Positions 16,984 through 25,950 of a stretch of DNA of 64,000 nucleotides are shown piece after piece. Source of the DNA: Scatosoma sp045542595 (GTDB lineage: Bacteria; Bacillota; Clostridia; Christensenellales; Borkfalkiaceae); the NCBI GenBank assembly GCA_045542595.1, contig JAZQLI010000043.1:1-64000 (forward strand). The letters are read 5' to 3'. The notes below the pieces were generated by a model, which saw nothing but the letters and a program-made list of their open reading frames with translations, had not been told where the DNA came from and ran no database searches. The translations under genes and the position numbers were made by a program. Every line of letters starts with the position of its first letter. Position 1 is the stretch's first letter.

Positions 16984-17478
16984 TCATTGAGAAATTGCGA
17001 ATATTTCATCCAACGCCTTTCTCCAAAGTGTTTCGTCATAACGCGGATTGGCAGGGCTAGTAGACGGCATTTTTATCCCTTCAACGGGACAAGACGGGTA
17101 ATTTTCGCAAAAAAGTTTCCAAGCCAACGTTCCGTTGAGTAAAATTTTCTTTATATTCGTTTGGAAAAACAACCGAGTAAGGTCTGCAATTTTCGCGTTT
17201 TTCACCGACGCATCGGAAGAGCCGACAATTTCGCATTCGGTAACCATATCCCAAAGCGCAACTTGTCTACGTAACAAAAAGGCACGTTTTTCTTCGGTGT
17301 TGGCAGGAATTTCCTCTTTGAAATACCCACAAAGCATACGCCAAAAACGGTTTTGTTTATTGCCGTAATAAAATTCGATTTCCCTACTTTTTACCGACGG
17401 AAAACTACCTAATATTAGCACTTTGCTGTTTGTATCGTAAACGGGTTCAAAACCCATTTTCATTTTTGAACGTTCCAT
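16984..17478 (-). CDS. uracil-DNA glycosylase superfamily, hypoxanthine-DNA glycosylase type
   Basis: A 164-residue protein of UDG family 6. Motif 1 is ILGSFPSVKSREIEFYYGNKQN and the second active-site loop is MPSTSPANPRY. Members remove deaminated adenine (hypoxanthine) from DNA. I start at the ATG at 17478, one base after the M16 peptidase stop codon, which suggests translational coupling because no clear ribosome site is visible; ATGs at 17463 or 17457 are alternatives. It sits among other DNA-maintenance genes (uvrC, mutS2). Confidence 0.85.
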   Translation of the reverse strand: MERSKMKMGFEPVYDTNSKVLILGSFPSVKSREIEFYYGNKQNRFWRMLCGYFKEEIPANTEEKRAFLLRRQVALWDMVTECEIVGSSDASVKNAKIADLTRLFFQTNIKKILLNGTLAWKLFCENYPSCPVEGIKMPSTSPANPRYDETLWRKALDEIFAISQ

Positions 17479-17479
17479 A

Positions 17480-18718
17480 TTAAAACGGCAAGGGCGTTTT
17501 GGTATTACCGACAAGCGCTAACGCCTTTTGCTTTTCGTCGAACATAATATCGATTGCCGCTAACGCCTGTTCGTACGTTAAAGAATTGATATCTTCTAAT
17601 TTTTGCTCAAAATTGAACGTCTTATTAAAATACAGCATATATTTGCCGTACAACAGCATTTGCGCATTACTGCTTTCATTGCTGAAAAACATACCCGATT
17701 TCATCTGCTCTCTACTGCGCAAAAATTCGTCTTTTGTAATTCCGTTTTTCTTGATATCGTCCACAACGCTCCCGATTGCTTCGTACGCCGCTTGAACTTG
17801 CGTAGGGTTCACCCCTGCATAAATAACCTGCGAACCGCACTCGGCATACGGCGAAACGTAAGAATAAACGGAGTAGGCAAGTCCGCGTTTTTCACGGACT
17901 TCTTGGAAAAGCCTTGCGCTCATTGTACCGCCGAGCACACCGTTTACAGCACTGATTGCATCTTCCAGCTTATCGCCGCGCGGCATTGCTGCATAGGCAA
18001 TACCCAAATGCGCTTGTTCAATGGGCTTTGTTTTGACAAGACTTTGCTTGGCAAACTGCACTACGGGTTTACGCGCTTCAAACGCACCTTCTTCTAAATG
18101 ACCGAAATAGCTTTCCACAAGCGCTTGCGCCGTATCTTTATCTACACCGCCGGCAAAAGATATAACGATATTTTGCGGACAATACCGTGCCTTTTTATAG
18201 TTTGCGATATCTTCTACTGTAAAACTCTTTACGTTTTTCGACGTACCGAGTATGTTTCTACCGTAATTTTCTTTACCGTAATACGCGCGTGAAAGCAAAT
18301 CTAAACACAAATCTTCCGGCGTATCTTCGTTCATAGAAATCTCTTCGCAAACCACTCCTTTTTCCCTATCCATTTCTTCTTCGGGGAATGTGGAATTCAA
18401 AAACAAATCGGATAAAAGCTCGAAACAGTGTGCCGTGTGGTCGGACGTACATTTCGAATAATAACAGGTAATATCCTTACCCGTAAAAGCGTTGACTTGT
18501 GCGCCCAACCTATCGAATGCGTCGGATATTTCAAAGGCATTGCGTTTTTTCGTGCCCTTGAATTGCATATGCTCGATAAAATGCGAAATACCGTCTTCTT
18601 TATCCGTTTCAAAACAAGCGCCTGCGCCGACGAGAATACCCATTGTTACCGACATCAAGCCTTGCATTTGTTTTACAATAAGACGGAGTCCGTTTGCGTA
18701 TCTTTTTTCAAAAACCAT
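17480..18718 (-). CDS. M16-family (pitrilysin-like) zinc metallopeptidase
   Basis: A 412-residue protein with the inverted zinc motif HxxEH (GISHFIEHMQFKGT) and the downstream Glu ligand in VCEEISMNEDTPE. The C-terminal half keeps the R/Y pair segment REKRGLAYSVYSYVSPY. It resembles B. subtilis MlpA/YmxG, which is also encoded next to YlxY, as here (18723). Cytoplasmic; natural substrate not known. It overlaps no neighbour but lies 4 nt after the YlxY-like gene. Confidence 0.92.
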   Translation of the reverse strand: MVFEKRYANGLRLIVKQMQGLMSVTMGILVGAGACFETDKEDGISHFIEHMQFKGTKKRNAFEISDAFDRLGAQVNAFTGKDITCYYSKCTSDHTAHCFELLSDLFLNSTFPEEEMDREKGVVCEEISMNEDTPEDLCLDLLSRAYYGKENYGRNILGTSKNVKSFTVEDIANYKKARYCPQNIVISFAGGVDKDTAQALVESYFGHLEEGAFEARKPVVQFAKQSLVKTKPIEQAHLGIAYAAMPRGDKLEDAISAVNGVLGGTMSARLFQEVREKRGLAYSVYSYVSPYAECGSQVIYAGVNPTQVQAAYEAIGSVVDDIKKNGITKDEFLRSREQMKSGMFFSNESSNAQMLLYGKYMLYFNKTFNFEQKLEDINSLTYEQALAAIDIMFDEKQKALALVGNTKTPLPF

Positions 18719-18722
18719 AATT

Positions 18723-19463
18723 TTATCCTGTTCCTTCTATTGTAATATTTTCCGAAACCGTAATTAGTGATAACGATTGCGAATGATAATATTTGATAAT
18801 ATCTTCCAGCGCGTCTACCGTGGCTTGCATAGGATGCATTAAAACCAAGTCGCCTGCGCGTACGTTTTTCGTCGCGCGCGTATAAATTAAAGCGGAATTT
18901 TTATCGCGCCAGTCGATAGTATCTTTCGACCATAAAACCGTTTTCATTTGCAACGCTTTACAAGCCGAAAGCATAGCTTCGCCGTACGCGCCCGAAGGCG
19001 GTGCAAATAGCGTAGGCGCTTGCCCGATTGCAAGCTCGATAAAACGGTTACACGAAGAAATTTCCTTTTGATTAGCTTCTAACGACAGCGTGGAATGGTC
19101 TTTATGGAAATATCCGTGATTGCCTATTTCGTGCCCTTTTGCGTAAATATTCCGCAAACATTCTACGTTATCGTCCGCCCAACAACCACCGATAAAAAAG
19201 GTTGCCTTTGCGTCGTATTTTTCTAATATAGCAAGAATTTTTTCAACTTCTTCCGTGCCCCAGTACACGTTAAACATTAGGGAAACGCCGTTAGAGCGTT
19301 CGTTTCCGAAACGGTACATTTCTTGTTCGCTATCCGTTACCGCCGTAGCTTCCGCAGGCGCAAAGCAAAGCGTTCCCACCGACAAAATCAATGCTCCCAA
19401 AATCAAATTCGTTACCACGTGAAAGCGCAAAGAACGACGATTATTGCCATTGTTTTCAGTCAT
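18723..19463 (-). CDS. YlxY-like NodB-domain protein, degenerate active site
   Basis: A 246-residue protein with one N-terminal membrane helix (FHVVTNLILGALILSVGTL) and an outer NodB (polysaccharide deacetylase) domain. The HxxxH metal site is present (HEIGNHGYFHKDH), but the strand that normally carries the catalytic Asp pair reads SLMFNVYWGT, with Asn in place of Asp, and the RPP motif reads FAPPSGAYG. That pattern, and the M16 peptidase next door, match YlxY, a family confined to endospore formers. It is probably catalytically weak or inactive. The ATG at 19463 follows GGGGG; a GTG five codons upstream is less likely. Confidence 0.85.
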   Translation of the reverse strand: MTENNGNNRRSLRFHVVTNLILGALILSVGTLCFAPAEATAVTDSEQEMYRFGNERSNGVSLMFNVYWGTEEVEKILAILEKYDAKATFFIGGCWADDNVECLRNIYAKGHEIGNHGYFHKDHSTLSLEANQKEISSCNRFIELAIGQAPTLFAPPSGAYGEAMLSACKALQMKTVLWSKDTIDWRDKNSALIYTRATKNVRAGDLVLMHPMQATVDALEDIIKYYHSQSLSLITVSENITIEGTG

Positions 19464-19543
19464 TACAAATACCCCCACAAAAAAGTTGTTCGGTATTATC
19501 CTATTTTTCTTTTTCGTGGATTATTCTTTTACGATAGCGTTGA

Positions 19544-21952
19544 CTATTTGATTTTTACGATAGTAACCCCCGTTTCCCCTTCGCCGTATTTACCGAGCCT
19601 GTATTCCGCCACGTTTTTATGCGTACGTAAATAGTCGTGAATGCCTGCGCGAAGTTTTCCCGTGCCTACGCCGTGCACGATACGTACTTCTTCTAAGTTG
19701 GAAATAACCGCTCCGTCGATAAGCGCAGCCACGTCGGGCAAGGCTTCCTGTACCGTCATACCGATAACGTTTACTTCCAACGTCGGGATAGGTTTGGGCG
19801 CGAGCGTTTTGGTTACCTGTACGCTATCAAGCGCACCTTTCTTTTGCCAACGCGCGGTTTTCTTTTCCGTTATATTTTGTGCAATTTCGCCGCCAATTAC
19901 AACCGACAAATCGGAAAATTTACTTCTTACGCGCACGTTACCGCAAAGTACTTCCGCTTCTTTTTTAGGCAAGCGCACGCTTTGTATGACGCCGCGTTGA
20001 TTTAAATTTTTTAAATATACTTCTACGCCCACGCGTATGTCTTCCGCGGTCGCTTGTTTAAATTGCGGACGAACGAGTTCTTCCCGTTCGTTATCAAACG
20101 CTTTATCGCGTAAACGATTTTTTAACGTACGCGCCTTGATTAAATCGGCTTCGTTTACACTTTCTTTCGCAAATACGTTTTCAATTTCCCTTAAAATATC
20201 TTCTGCTTCCGCTGTGCGCTCGTTGATAATGCGACGGGACTCCGCTTTGGCTTGCACAAACAGCTTTTCCTTTTCTTTACGGAGTTTTTCCCTTTCGTTT
20301 TCCAAAACGGCAATTTTTTCTTGCCATTCCGCTTTTAAACGGTTGGTTTCTTTTAACGATTCATCCGCTTGAATACGGCTTTCTTCCGCTTTTCTTACGA
20401 TATTTTCAAATTTTTGAGCGTCGGAAGAAAGATTTTGTAACGCGTTTTGTAAAATTTCTTCCTTGAGCCCTAAACGCCTTGAAATAGCAAGCGCGTTACT
20501 TGAACCGGGCAAACCGATTTTCATAACGTATAACGGTTGCAGGGTATTTGCATCAAATTCCATACACGCGTTTTCAATACCTTTTGCGGAAAAAGCGAAC
20601 TCTTTCAGCGCCGTATAATGCGTAGTAACCACGCCCGTACAACCCGTGCTAAGCAAATGCGACACTATCGCCTTTGCTAACGCTTGTCCTTCGTCGGGGT
20701 CTGTACCGCCGCCGAGTTCGTCAATTAAAACAAGACTGTTTTTCGTTGCACGATTGACAATATGAACAATATTCGTAATATGCGACGAAAAAGTGGAAAG
20801 GCTTTCTTCAATGCTTTGCGCATCGCCAACGTCGCAGTAAATTTCTTCAAAAACGGACAGTATCGCGCGTTTTGCTGGCACAAATAAACCGCACATTGCC
20901 ATTAAGCAAAACAGCCCCGTCATTTTCAAAGTAACCGTTTTACCGCCCGTATTCGGCCCGCTAATAAGCAAGAAACGGTAATCCTTGCCAAGCGCAAGGC
21001 TAACGGGTACAACCTTTTTCCTATCAATTAACGGATGCCTGCCTTGTTGAATGTCTATCACGCCGTTATCGTTGATTTCGGGTTGTACGCAGGAAAGCTT
21101 GTAAGCGTACTCCGCACGCGCATACGCACAATCGATTTCTTCCAACGTATCGATATCGCGGCGTAATTCTTCCGCGAGCATACCCACCCGTGTAGAGAGT
21201 TCTTTTAAAATTCGTTCTACTTCTTCCTTTTCGTCTACGGAAAGCGAACGGAGCTCGTTATTCATTTCCAGTACTTCTTCCGGTTCAATAAAGAACGTAG
21301 CGCCGCTTTGCGATTTATCGTGGATAAAGCCTTTTACGTTGCGTTTATATTCCGCACGAACGGGCAACACGTATCGGTTATCGCGCATAGTTACGATAGC
21401 GTCTTGTAAATATTTCCCTTCTTTTCCCGAAAGATATTCTAAAAGTCTCGAACGGATACGTTCGTTCAATAATCGGATTTCTCGACGAATGGTATACAGC
21501 TTTTCACTTGCGTGGTCGTTTACGTCGGTATCGTTTAAAATTTTACTTTGAATATCGTCTTCAAGTGCTCCGTCAAAATAGAGTTTATCCGCTAAAAAAC
21601 GGATATTTTCTAAATTATCTTCATTGACTGAATGAATGCTTGTATAGGCAATACGCGTAGAGCGCAAAAGCGCGCATACTTTTAACAATTCGCCACAAGA
21701 AAGCGTAGAGCCTTTTTGCGCGCGTTCGAGCTCGTCTTCAAAAGGCGCAAAATGTTCAATTTTTGAAACGCCGCAATAAAAGAGTAAGCGTAAACATTCT
21801 TCCGTCGTTTTCAAACGGTGTTTCGCTTCCTTTACGTTGGGAGTAGGCAATGTGTTTTTCAAACGAGTTTTCGCCCCGTCCAACGTAGCGTATTCCGCCG
21901 CAAGGGATAAAATTTTATTCAGTTCCGTCTTTTCAATAGCGAGTTGATTCAT
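19544..21952 (-). CDS. mutS2: MutS2 / RqcU family ATPase-nuclease
   Basis: An 802-residue MutS2. The MutS ATPase has Walker A ISGPNTGGKTVTLK and Walker B LVLIDELGGGTDPDEG. A coiled coil of about 130 residues follows (rich in Glu/Lys, about 510-640), then a KOW-like segment and a C-terminal Smr domain with VIGMTVQEA and HGVGTGKLR. MutS2 acts in recombination control and, in Bacillus, on collided ribosomes. There is no MutS mismatch-recognition domain. It follows the U32 gene by 15 nt. Confidence 0.96.
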   Translation of the reverse strand: MNQLAIEKTELNKILSLAAEYATLDGAKTRLKNTLPTPNVKEAKHRLKTTEECLRLLFYCGVSKIEHFAPFEDELERAQKGSTLSCGELLKVCALLRSTRIAYTSIHSVNEDNLENIRFLADKLYFDGALEDDIQSKILNDTDVNDHASEKLYTIRREIRLLNERIRSRLLEYLSGKEGKYLQDAIVTMRDNRYVLPVRAEYKRNVKGFIHDKSQSGATFFIEPEEVLEMNNELRSLSVDEKEEVERILKELSTRVGMLAEELRRDIDTLEEIDCAYARAEYAYKLSCVQPEINDNGVIDIQQGRHPLIDRKKVVPVSLALGKDYRFLLISGPNTGGKTVTLKMTGLFCLMAMCGLFVPAKRAILSVFEEIYCDVGDAQSIEESLSTFSSHITNIVHIVNRATKNSLVLIDELGGGTDPDEGQALAKAIVSHLLSTGCTGVVTTHYTALKEFAFSAKGIENACMEFDANTLQPLYVMKIGLPGSSNALAISRRLGLKEEILQNALQNLSSDAQKFENIVRKAEESRIQADESLKETNRLKAEWQEKIAVLENEREKLRKEKEKLFVQAKAESRRIINERTAEAEDILREIENVFAKESVNEADLIKARTLKNRLRDKAFDNEREELVRPQFKQATAEDIRVGVEVYLKNLNQRGVIQSVRLPKKEAEVLCGNVRVRSKFSDLSVVIGGEIAQNITEKKTARWQKKGALDSVQVTKTLAPKPIPTLEVNVIGMTVQEALPDVAALIDGAVISNLEEVRIVHGVGTGKLRAGIHDYLRTHKNVAEYRLGKYGEGETGVTIVKIK

Positions 21953-21967
21953 AATTTTTTCCTTACG

Positions 21968-24175
21968 TTACAATACTCCCCGTACGGCGTGTCCTGAAGT
22001 GTAGTTTTCCAACAGTTGTTTTTGTTTTACCGTATCGTCTTTTGCTGAGATAATTCCTTGTTTTTTCTCCGTCAAAGTTACATCAAGCAACGCCCCCGCC
22101 CCGTCTATAGCTGTACCCACTTGTTTCACGCAATTATATACTTCGAAACGGCAACTGCGGTTTGCCGCGATATATCGCCTAACGGGGAAAGCTCTGCCGT
22201 TCTCATCCGTCAGCGTATACACGTCTTTTTTATCGCAAACGCTGCAAGTTTTTCCAAAGGGGCAATAGCATAAATCCATCAGCTTTATATCCCCAACGGT
22301 AAATACAAACGCCTTTTTTGAAATTAGCCGTCGTTGTTGGGCTGACGTCGTTTCTTTAGATATAGCATAATAGGCAACGCTTTCGTTTTGGTAAAGCGAA
22401 GAAGCTGCGTATTCGTTAAACACATTCAAACCTGTGCCGACAAAAATTTTCAAGCCAAGCTTTTTCGCAAAGACAAACGCGCCGTAATTTTCAGCGTATA
22501 TACCGTCTATCTTTGTTTCGGTTATACGTTTGGCAATTTCCCTTTCTTCGTCCGCAGTACAAAACGGCGGATAATAGATATATTTTTCAAAAGTTCCGTT
22601 TATGAAGTTTTTATCAAGCGGAGCTGTAAAATCGTTCGGCTTATAGATAGCCACGTCCGTCGATACTCCGTCAAAATGGGAAGCCATTACCGCCGTTTTT
22701 TCATTTTGTCCACATAACGGCAAAACAGGTTGTTCGTTTTTATCGAAAGTTATGCACGCTTTTTTTGTTGCCGATTGTCGAATTTTATCGTAAAAACCAC
22801 GCCGCATAGCGTTTAACGCCGATTTCGCTATAAATACGCTCCCTTCTATGTAAACGTTTGTGAATAAGATATCCACAGGTAATCCGTCCGTTTTCAAAAA
22901 ACAGGTTTTCAGTTCTTCTTCCGTCAACGGACGGGACGAAGCGGACTGTAAAACTTCCGCCGATTGCATTTGTATATCGCCGCTTATCATTACGGCTTGC
23001 TTACCTTCGCAAAAATATAATTCGACAGGCAACGCAGTGCGTTTTTCTTTGGAAAGCAACCGCTCGTTTACTTCGGTATCGGTAGTAATAAATACGCCGT
23101 CGCCGTTTTTCAAACGCATTTTCGTTTGCAAATAAAAACCGCGATTATCATTTTTCAAAAAAACCGCGCCGCCCACTTCCTGTCCGCTACGCAAAATTTT
23201 AAACGAATCTCCCATACGCGGACGGAACGTGCTTTCCACAAAGAATTTGCCGTTTATCACCTTTACAATGCCCACCTTTTCTCCGATATGACCTTGTACT
23301 GCAGTGGATAACAATCTTTTATCTTGTCCAAACGCCAAACCCTTGGTGTAATTACCGCGGTTATACGTTCTTTTTAAATCGCTAAGCGCGGCGGCAGTAT
23401 GATTTCCGCCGAGAATAGTGCGGTAATAGGTTACGGCGGCGGCAACGTATTCCGCGCGGCGCATTCTACCTTCTATTTTAAAGGAAACAACGCCTGCGTC
23501 TATTAATTTTTGTATATCTTCTCCCACCGATAAATCGGATAAAGACAGCGCGTACGTTTTTTCCGTATTTCCCAAACGGTTATATGTATACGCCTTTCTA
23601 CAAGGCTGTTTACAACGCCCCCTATTTCCGCTATTACCACCGATAAACGAAGAGAAATAACATTGACCGGAATACGCCGTGCAAAGCGCACCTTGCACAA
23701 AAACTTCCGTTTCGATTATTTTTGTGATTTTTGCTATTTCGGCAAGCGGTGTTTCTCGGGCTAAAATTACTCGAGAAAAGCCGCACTCTTTTGCAAAAAT
23801 CGCCCCGTTTTCATTGCAAATTCCTGCTTGCGTGCTTAAGTGTAAAACGATTTCGGGATATATTGATTTGATATATTTCCCAAGAAACACGTCTTGTAAA
23901 ATAATAGCGTCTACACCCGTTTCCCAAACGCATTGTAGCGTATCGAAAAAGGACGGAATTTCTTCGTCTTTTATCAGTGTATTCATTGCAACGTATACCT
24001 TTACGTTGCATAAATGCGCGTATAGTACGATAGAACGCAAACCTTCCCTATCGAAATTTTCAGCGCTTTGGCGTGCGGAAAACGCACTGAAGCCGAGATA
24101 CACGGCGTCAGCACCAGAATTGATTGCCGCTTTCGCACATTCCATATTTCCTGCAGGCGCTAAAATTTCTAACAT
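21968..24175 (-). CDS. U32-family protein with DUF3656 (RlhA-like)
   Basis: A 735-residue protein. The N-terminal U32 domain starts LEILAPAGNMECAKAAINSGADAVYLG (key strings LAPAG and GADAVYLG) and has the iron-sulfur-type Cys segment SGQCYFSSFIGGNSGNRGRCKQPC. The middle matches the DUF3656 collagenase-like extension and a second Cys group lies at CPFGKTCSVCDKKD near the C-terminus. Bacterial proteins of this length include RlhA, which hydroxylates a 23S rRNA cytidine; the older label is peptidase or collagenase. An rRNA- or tRNA-modifying role is more likely than proteolysis. Confidence 0.85.
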   Translation of the reverse strand: MLEILAPAGNMECAKAAINSGADAVYLGFSAFSARQSAENFDREGLRSIVLYAHLCNVKVYVAMNTLIKDEEIPSFFDTLQCVWETGVDAIILQDVFLGKYIKSIYPEIVLHLSTQAGICNENGAIFAKECGFSRVILARETPLAEIAKITKIIETEVFVQGALCTAYSGQCYFSSFIGGNSGNRGRCKQPCRKAYTYNRLGNTEKTYALSLSDLSVGEDIQKLIDAGVVSFKIEGRMRRAEYVAAAVTYYRTILGGNHTAAALSDLKRTYNRGNYTKGLAFGQDKRLLSTAVQGHIGEKVGIVKVINGKFFVESTFRPRMGDSFKILRSGQEVGGAVFLKNDNRGFYLQTKMRLKNGDGVFITTDTEVNERLLSKEKRTALPVELYFCEGKQAVMISGDIQMQSAEVLQSASSRPLTEEELKTCFLKTDGLPVDILFTNVYIEGSVFIAKSALNAMRRGFYDKIRQSATKKACITFDKNEQPVLPLCGQNEKTAVMASHFDGVSTDVAIYKPNDFTAPLDKNFINGTFEKYIYYPPFCTADEEREIAKRITETKIDGIYAENYGAFVFAKKLGLKIFVGTGLNVFNEYAASSLYQNESVAYYAISKETTSAQQRRLISKKAFVFTVGDIKLMDLCYCPFGKTCSVCDKKDVYTLTDENGRAFPVRRYIAANRSCRFEVYNCVKQVGTAIDGAGALLDVTLTEKKQGIISAKDDTVKQKQLLENYTSGHAVRGVL

Positions 24176-24187
24176 AACTTCCCCTTT

Positions 24188-25111
24188 TTATCTACCGATA
24201 CTTCTCGTAATCAACTCTTCCGACGCGTCGTAACCCATACTCTTCAAACGGAAGTTACGCGCTGCAACTTCAATAATAATGGCAAGATTTCGCCCAGGGC
24301 TTACGGGAATGGTGAGCTTGGGCACTTTAATTTCAAAATAACTTGTCGACGACATTTCGTCGCCTACTCTGTCGTATTCTTTACCTTGTTGCCAATTTTC
24401 AAGCTGAATAACAAGCTGAATTTTCTTTTCGTCTAATACCGAACCCGAACCGTACATACTCTTAACGTTGATGATGCCTATACCGCGCAGTTCCATAAAA
24501 TATCGAATGATATCGGGCGCAGTACCGTACAGTTCGTTAGCGATTTCCTTGATGATAACGTTATCGTCGGCTATTAGACGGTGTCCGCGTTTAATAAGCT
24601 CCATAGCCGTTTCGCTTTTCCCTACGCCGCTTTTTCCCGTGAGTAATATACCCACGCCGAATACTTCCATCAATACGCCGTGTTCGGTTACCGACGGGGC
24701 AAGTAAACGGTTGAGATAGATATATAAATCGCTCATTAAATCGGTAGTCATTTTAGGACTGCGAAATAAAGGACAAGAAAACGCTTTTGCCGTTTCTACA
24801 AGTTCGGGCAAGGCAGGTAAATCTCGGCTTAAAATAATACAAGGCAGCTCGCCGTGTTCTAACAAACTACTTATTTTCGCGCGACGGATTTCCGAGGAAA
24901 AGGTGCGTAAATATTCGTATTCAGAAAGCCCAAGCACAATTACGCGACGGGAATCGAAATACTCGAAAAATCCGCCGGCAAGCTGCAAACCGGGGCGTTC
25001 GACACTCATACTTGAAAGGGTTACTACTCCCCTACCTGTATATACCGTTTCCAAATTTAAATCATACGCGAATTTATCAAGCATTACGCTTTGCGTTACT
25101 TGCGTACCCAT
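24188..25111 (-). CDS. hprK: HPr kinase/phosphorylase
   Basis: A 307-residue HprK. Walker A is LTGKSGVGKSETA, followed by the family pattern RGHRLIADDNV and the signature MELRGIGIINV. It phosphorylates HPr on Ser46 and reverses this with phosphate, thereby setting carbon catabolite repression in Firmicutes. Length is typical. It is 12 nt upstream of the U32 gene and 4 nt after a HAD phosphatase. Its presence implies a PTS in this organism; a likely fructose-1-phosphate kinase lies at the right edge of the window. Confidence 0.96.
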   Translation of the reverse strand: MGTQVTQSVMLDKFAYDLNLETVYTGRGVVTLSSMSVERPGLQLAGGFFEYFDSRRVIVLGLSEYEYLRTFSSEIRRAKISSLLEHGELPCIILSRDLPALPELVETAKAFSCPLFRSPKMTTDLMSDLYIYLNRLLAPSVTEHGVLMEVFGVGILLTGKSGVGKSETAMELIKRGHRLIADDNVIIKEIANELYGTAPDIIRYFMELRGIGIINVKSMYGSGSVLDEKKIQLVIQLENWQQGKEYDRVGDEMSSTSYFEIKVPKLTIPVSPGRNLAIIIEVAARNFRLKSMGYDASEELITRSIGR

Positions 25112-25115
25112 ACTT

Positions 25116-25949
25116 TTACTCTTTCTCCTTATAGCCGTACTTTTCTATCAATTTTCCAACGGCGCTTTCTTCATTTGTATACTCAAATACGACGTCCGCT
25201 TGTGCTTTTAACTTTTCATCCGCATTTTTCACGGCAACGCCAAGCCCTGCCGCTTGTATCATAGGGATATCGTTCCACTGGTCGCCAACGCCTATCGTTT
25301 TATCCATAGCAACGCCGTAATGCTTTGCCAAAAATTGTACGGCGCTACCTTTCGAATTTTTTGCATTGATAACTTCCACTAAATAATTTGCACTTTTGGT
25401 AACGCAACAACCTTCGAATGGCTCTTTTTCAAGTTCCGCCAAAACGGACGCGTTATCTTTCGGGTCAACCATAATTAAAAATTTATATACGTGCATACCC
25501 GTTTCCTGCACGATTTCGGAAATTAGTTTATCGGTTGACAGCTTGGCTTTCGTTTTTGTAATATATTCGTACCGTTTCAAGGCATCGTCGTCTTTATTGC
25601 AATAATACGACCATAAATCGTAAACGTGGAAATGAACGTCCATTGCTTCTAATTTTTTACAAACCTGCACGGCAACCGTATTAGCAATACTATCTTCAAA
25701 AAGAATTTTTTTGCTTTGAATATCTAAAATTATCGAGCCTTGACAACAGGAAACAGCGCCTTGCAACCCAAGTTCTTGCGCGCGCGGTAAAATACCGTTG
25801 GGCAAACGCCCCGTGGAAATAGCAAACTTACCTCCGTTTTGACGGTATTTTGTAATGATTTCTTTATTCTCTTGCGAAATCGTTCCGTCGTCGTTTACAA
25901 GCGTTCCGTCGAAATCGGAAACGATAAGCTCGTAATTGAGTTGTTGCAT
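25116..25949 (-). CDS. HAD-superfamily phosphatase, Cof type
   Basis: A 277-residue Cof/YidA-type (HAD-IIB) phosphatase. Motif I is VSDFDGTLVNDDG, motif II ISTGR, and the C-terminal motif is GVGDQWNDIPMIQAAG. Members hydrolyse sugar phosphates or flavin and pyridoxal phosphates; the substrate cannot be told. The ATG at 25949 follows AGGAGG and sits next to the uvrC stop (25951), so the two are translationally linked. A longer reading to 26009 lies inside uvrC and is not needed. Confidence 0.9.
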   Translation of the reverse strand: MQQLNYELIVSDFDGTLVNDDGTISQENKEIITKYRQNGGKFAISTGRLPNGILPRAQELGLQGAVSCCQGSIILDIQSKKILFEDSIANTVAVQVCKKLEAMDVHFHVYDLWSYYCNKDDDALKRYEYITKTKAKLSTDKLISEIVQETGMHVYKFLIMVDPKDNASVLAELEKEPFEGCCVTKSANYLVEVINAKNSKGSAVQFLAKHYGVAMDKTIGVGDQWNDIPMIQAAGLGVAVKNADEKLKAQADVVFEYTNEESAVGKLIEKYGYKEKE

Positions 25950-25950
25950 C

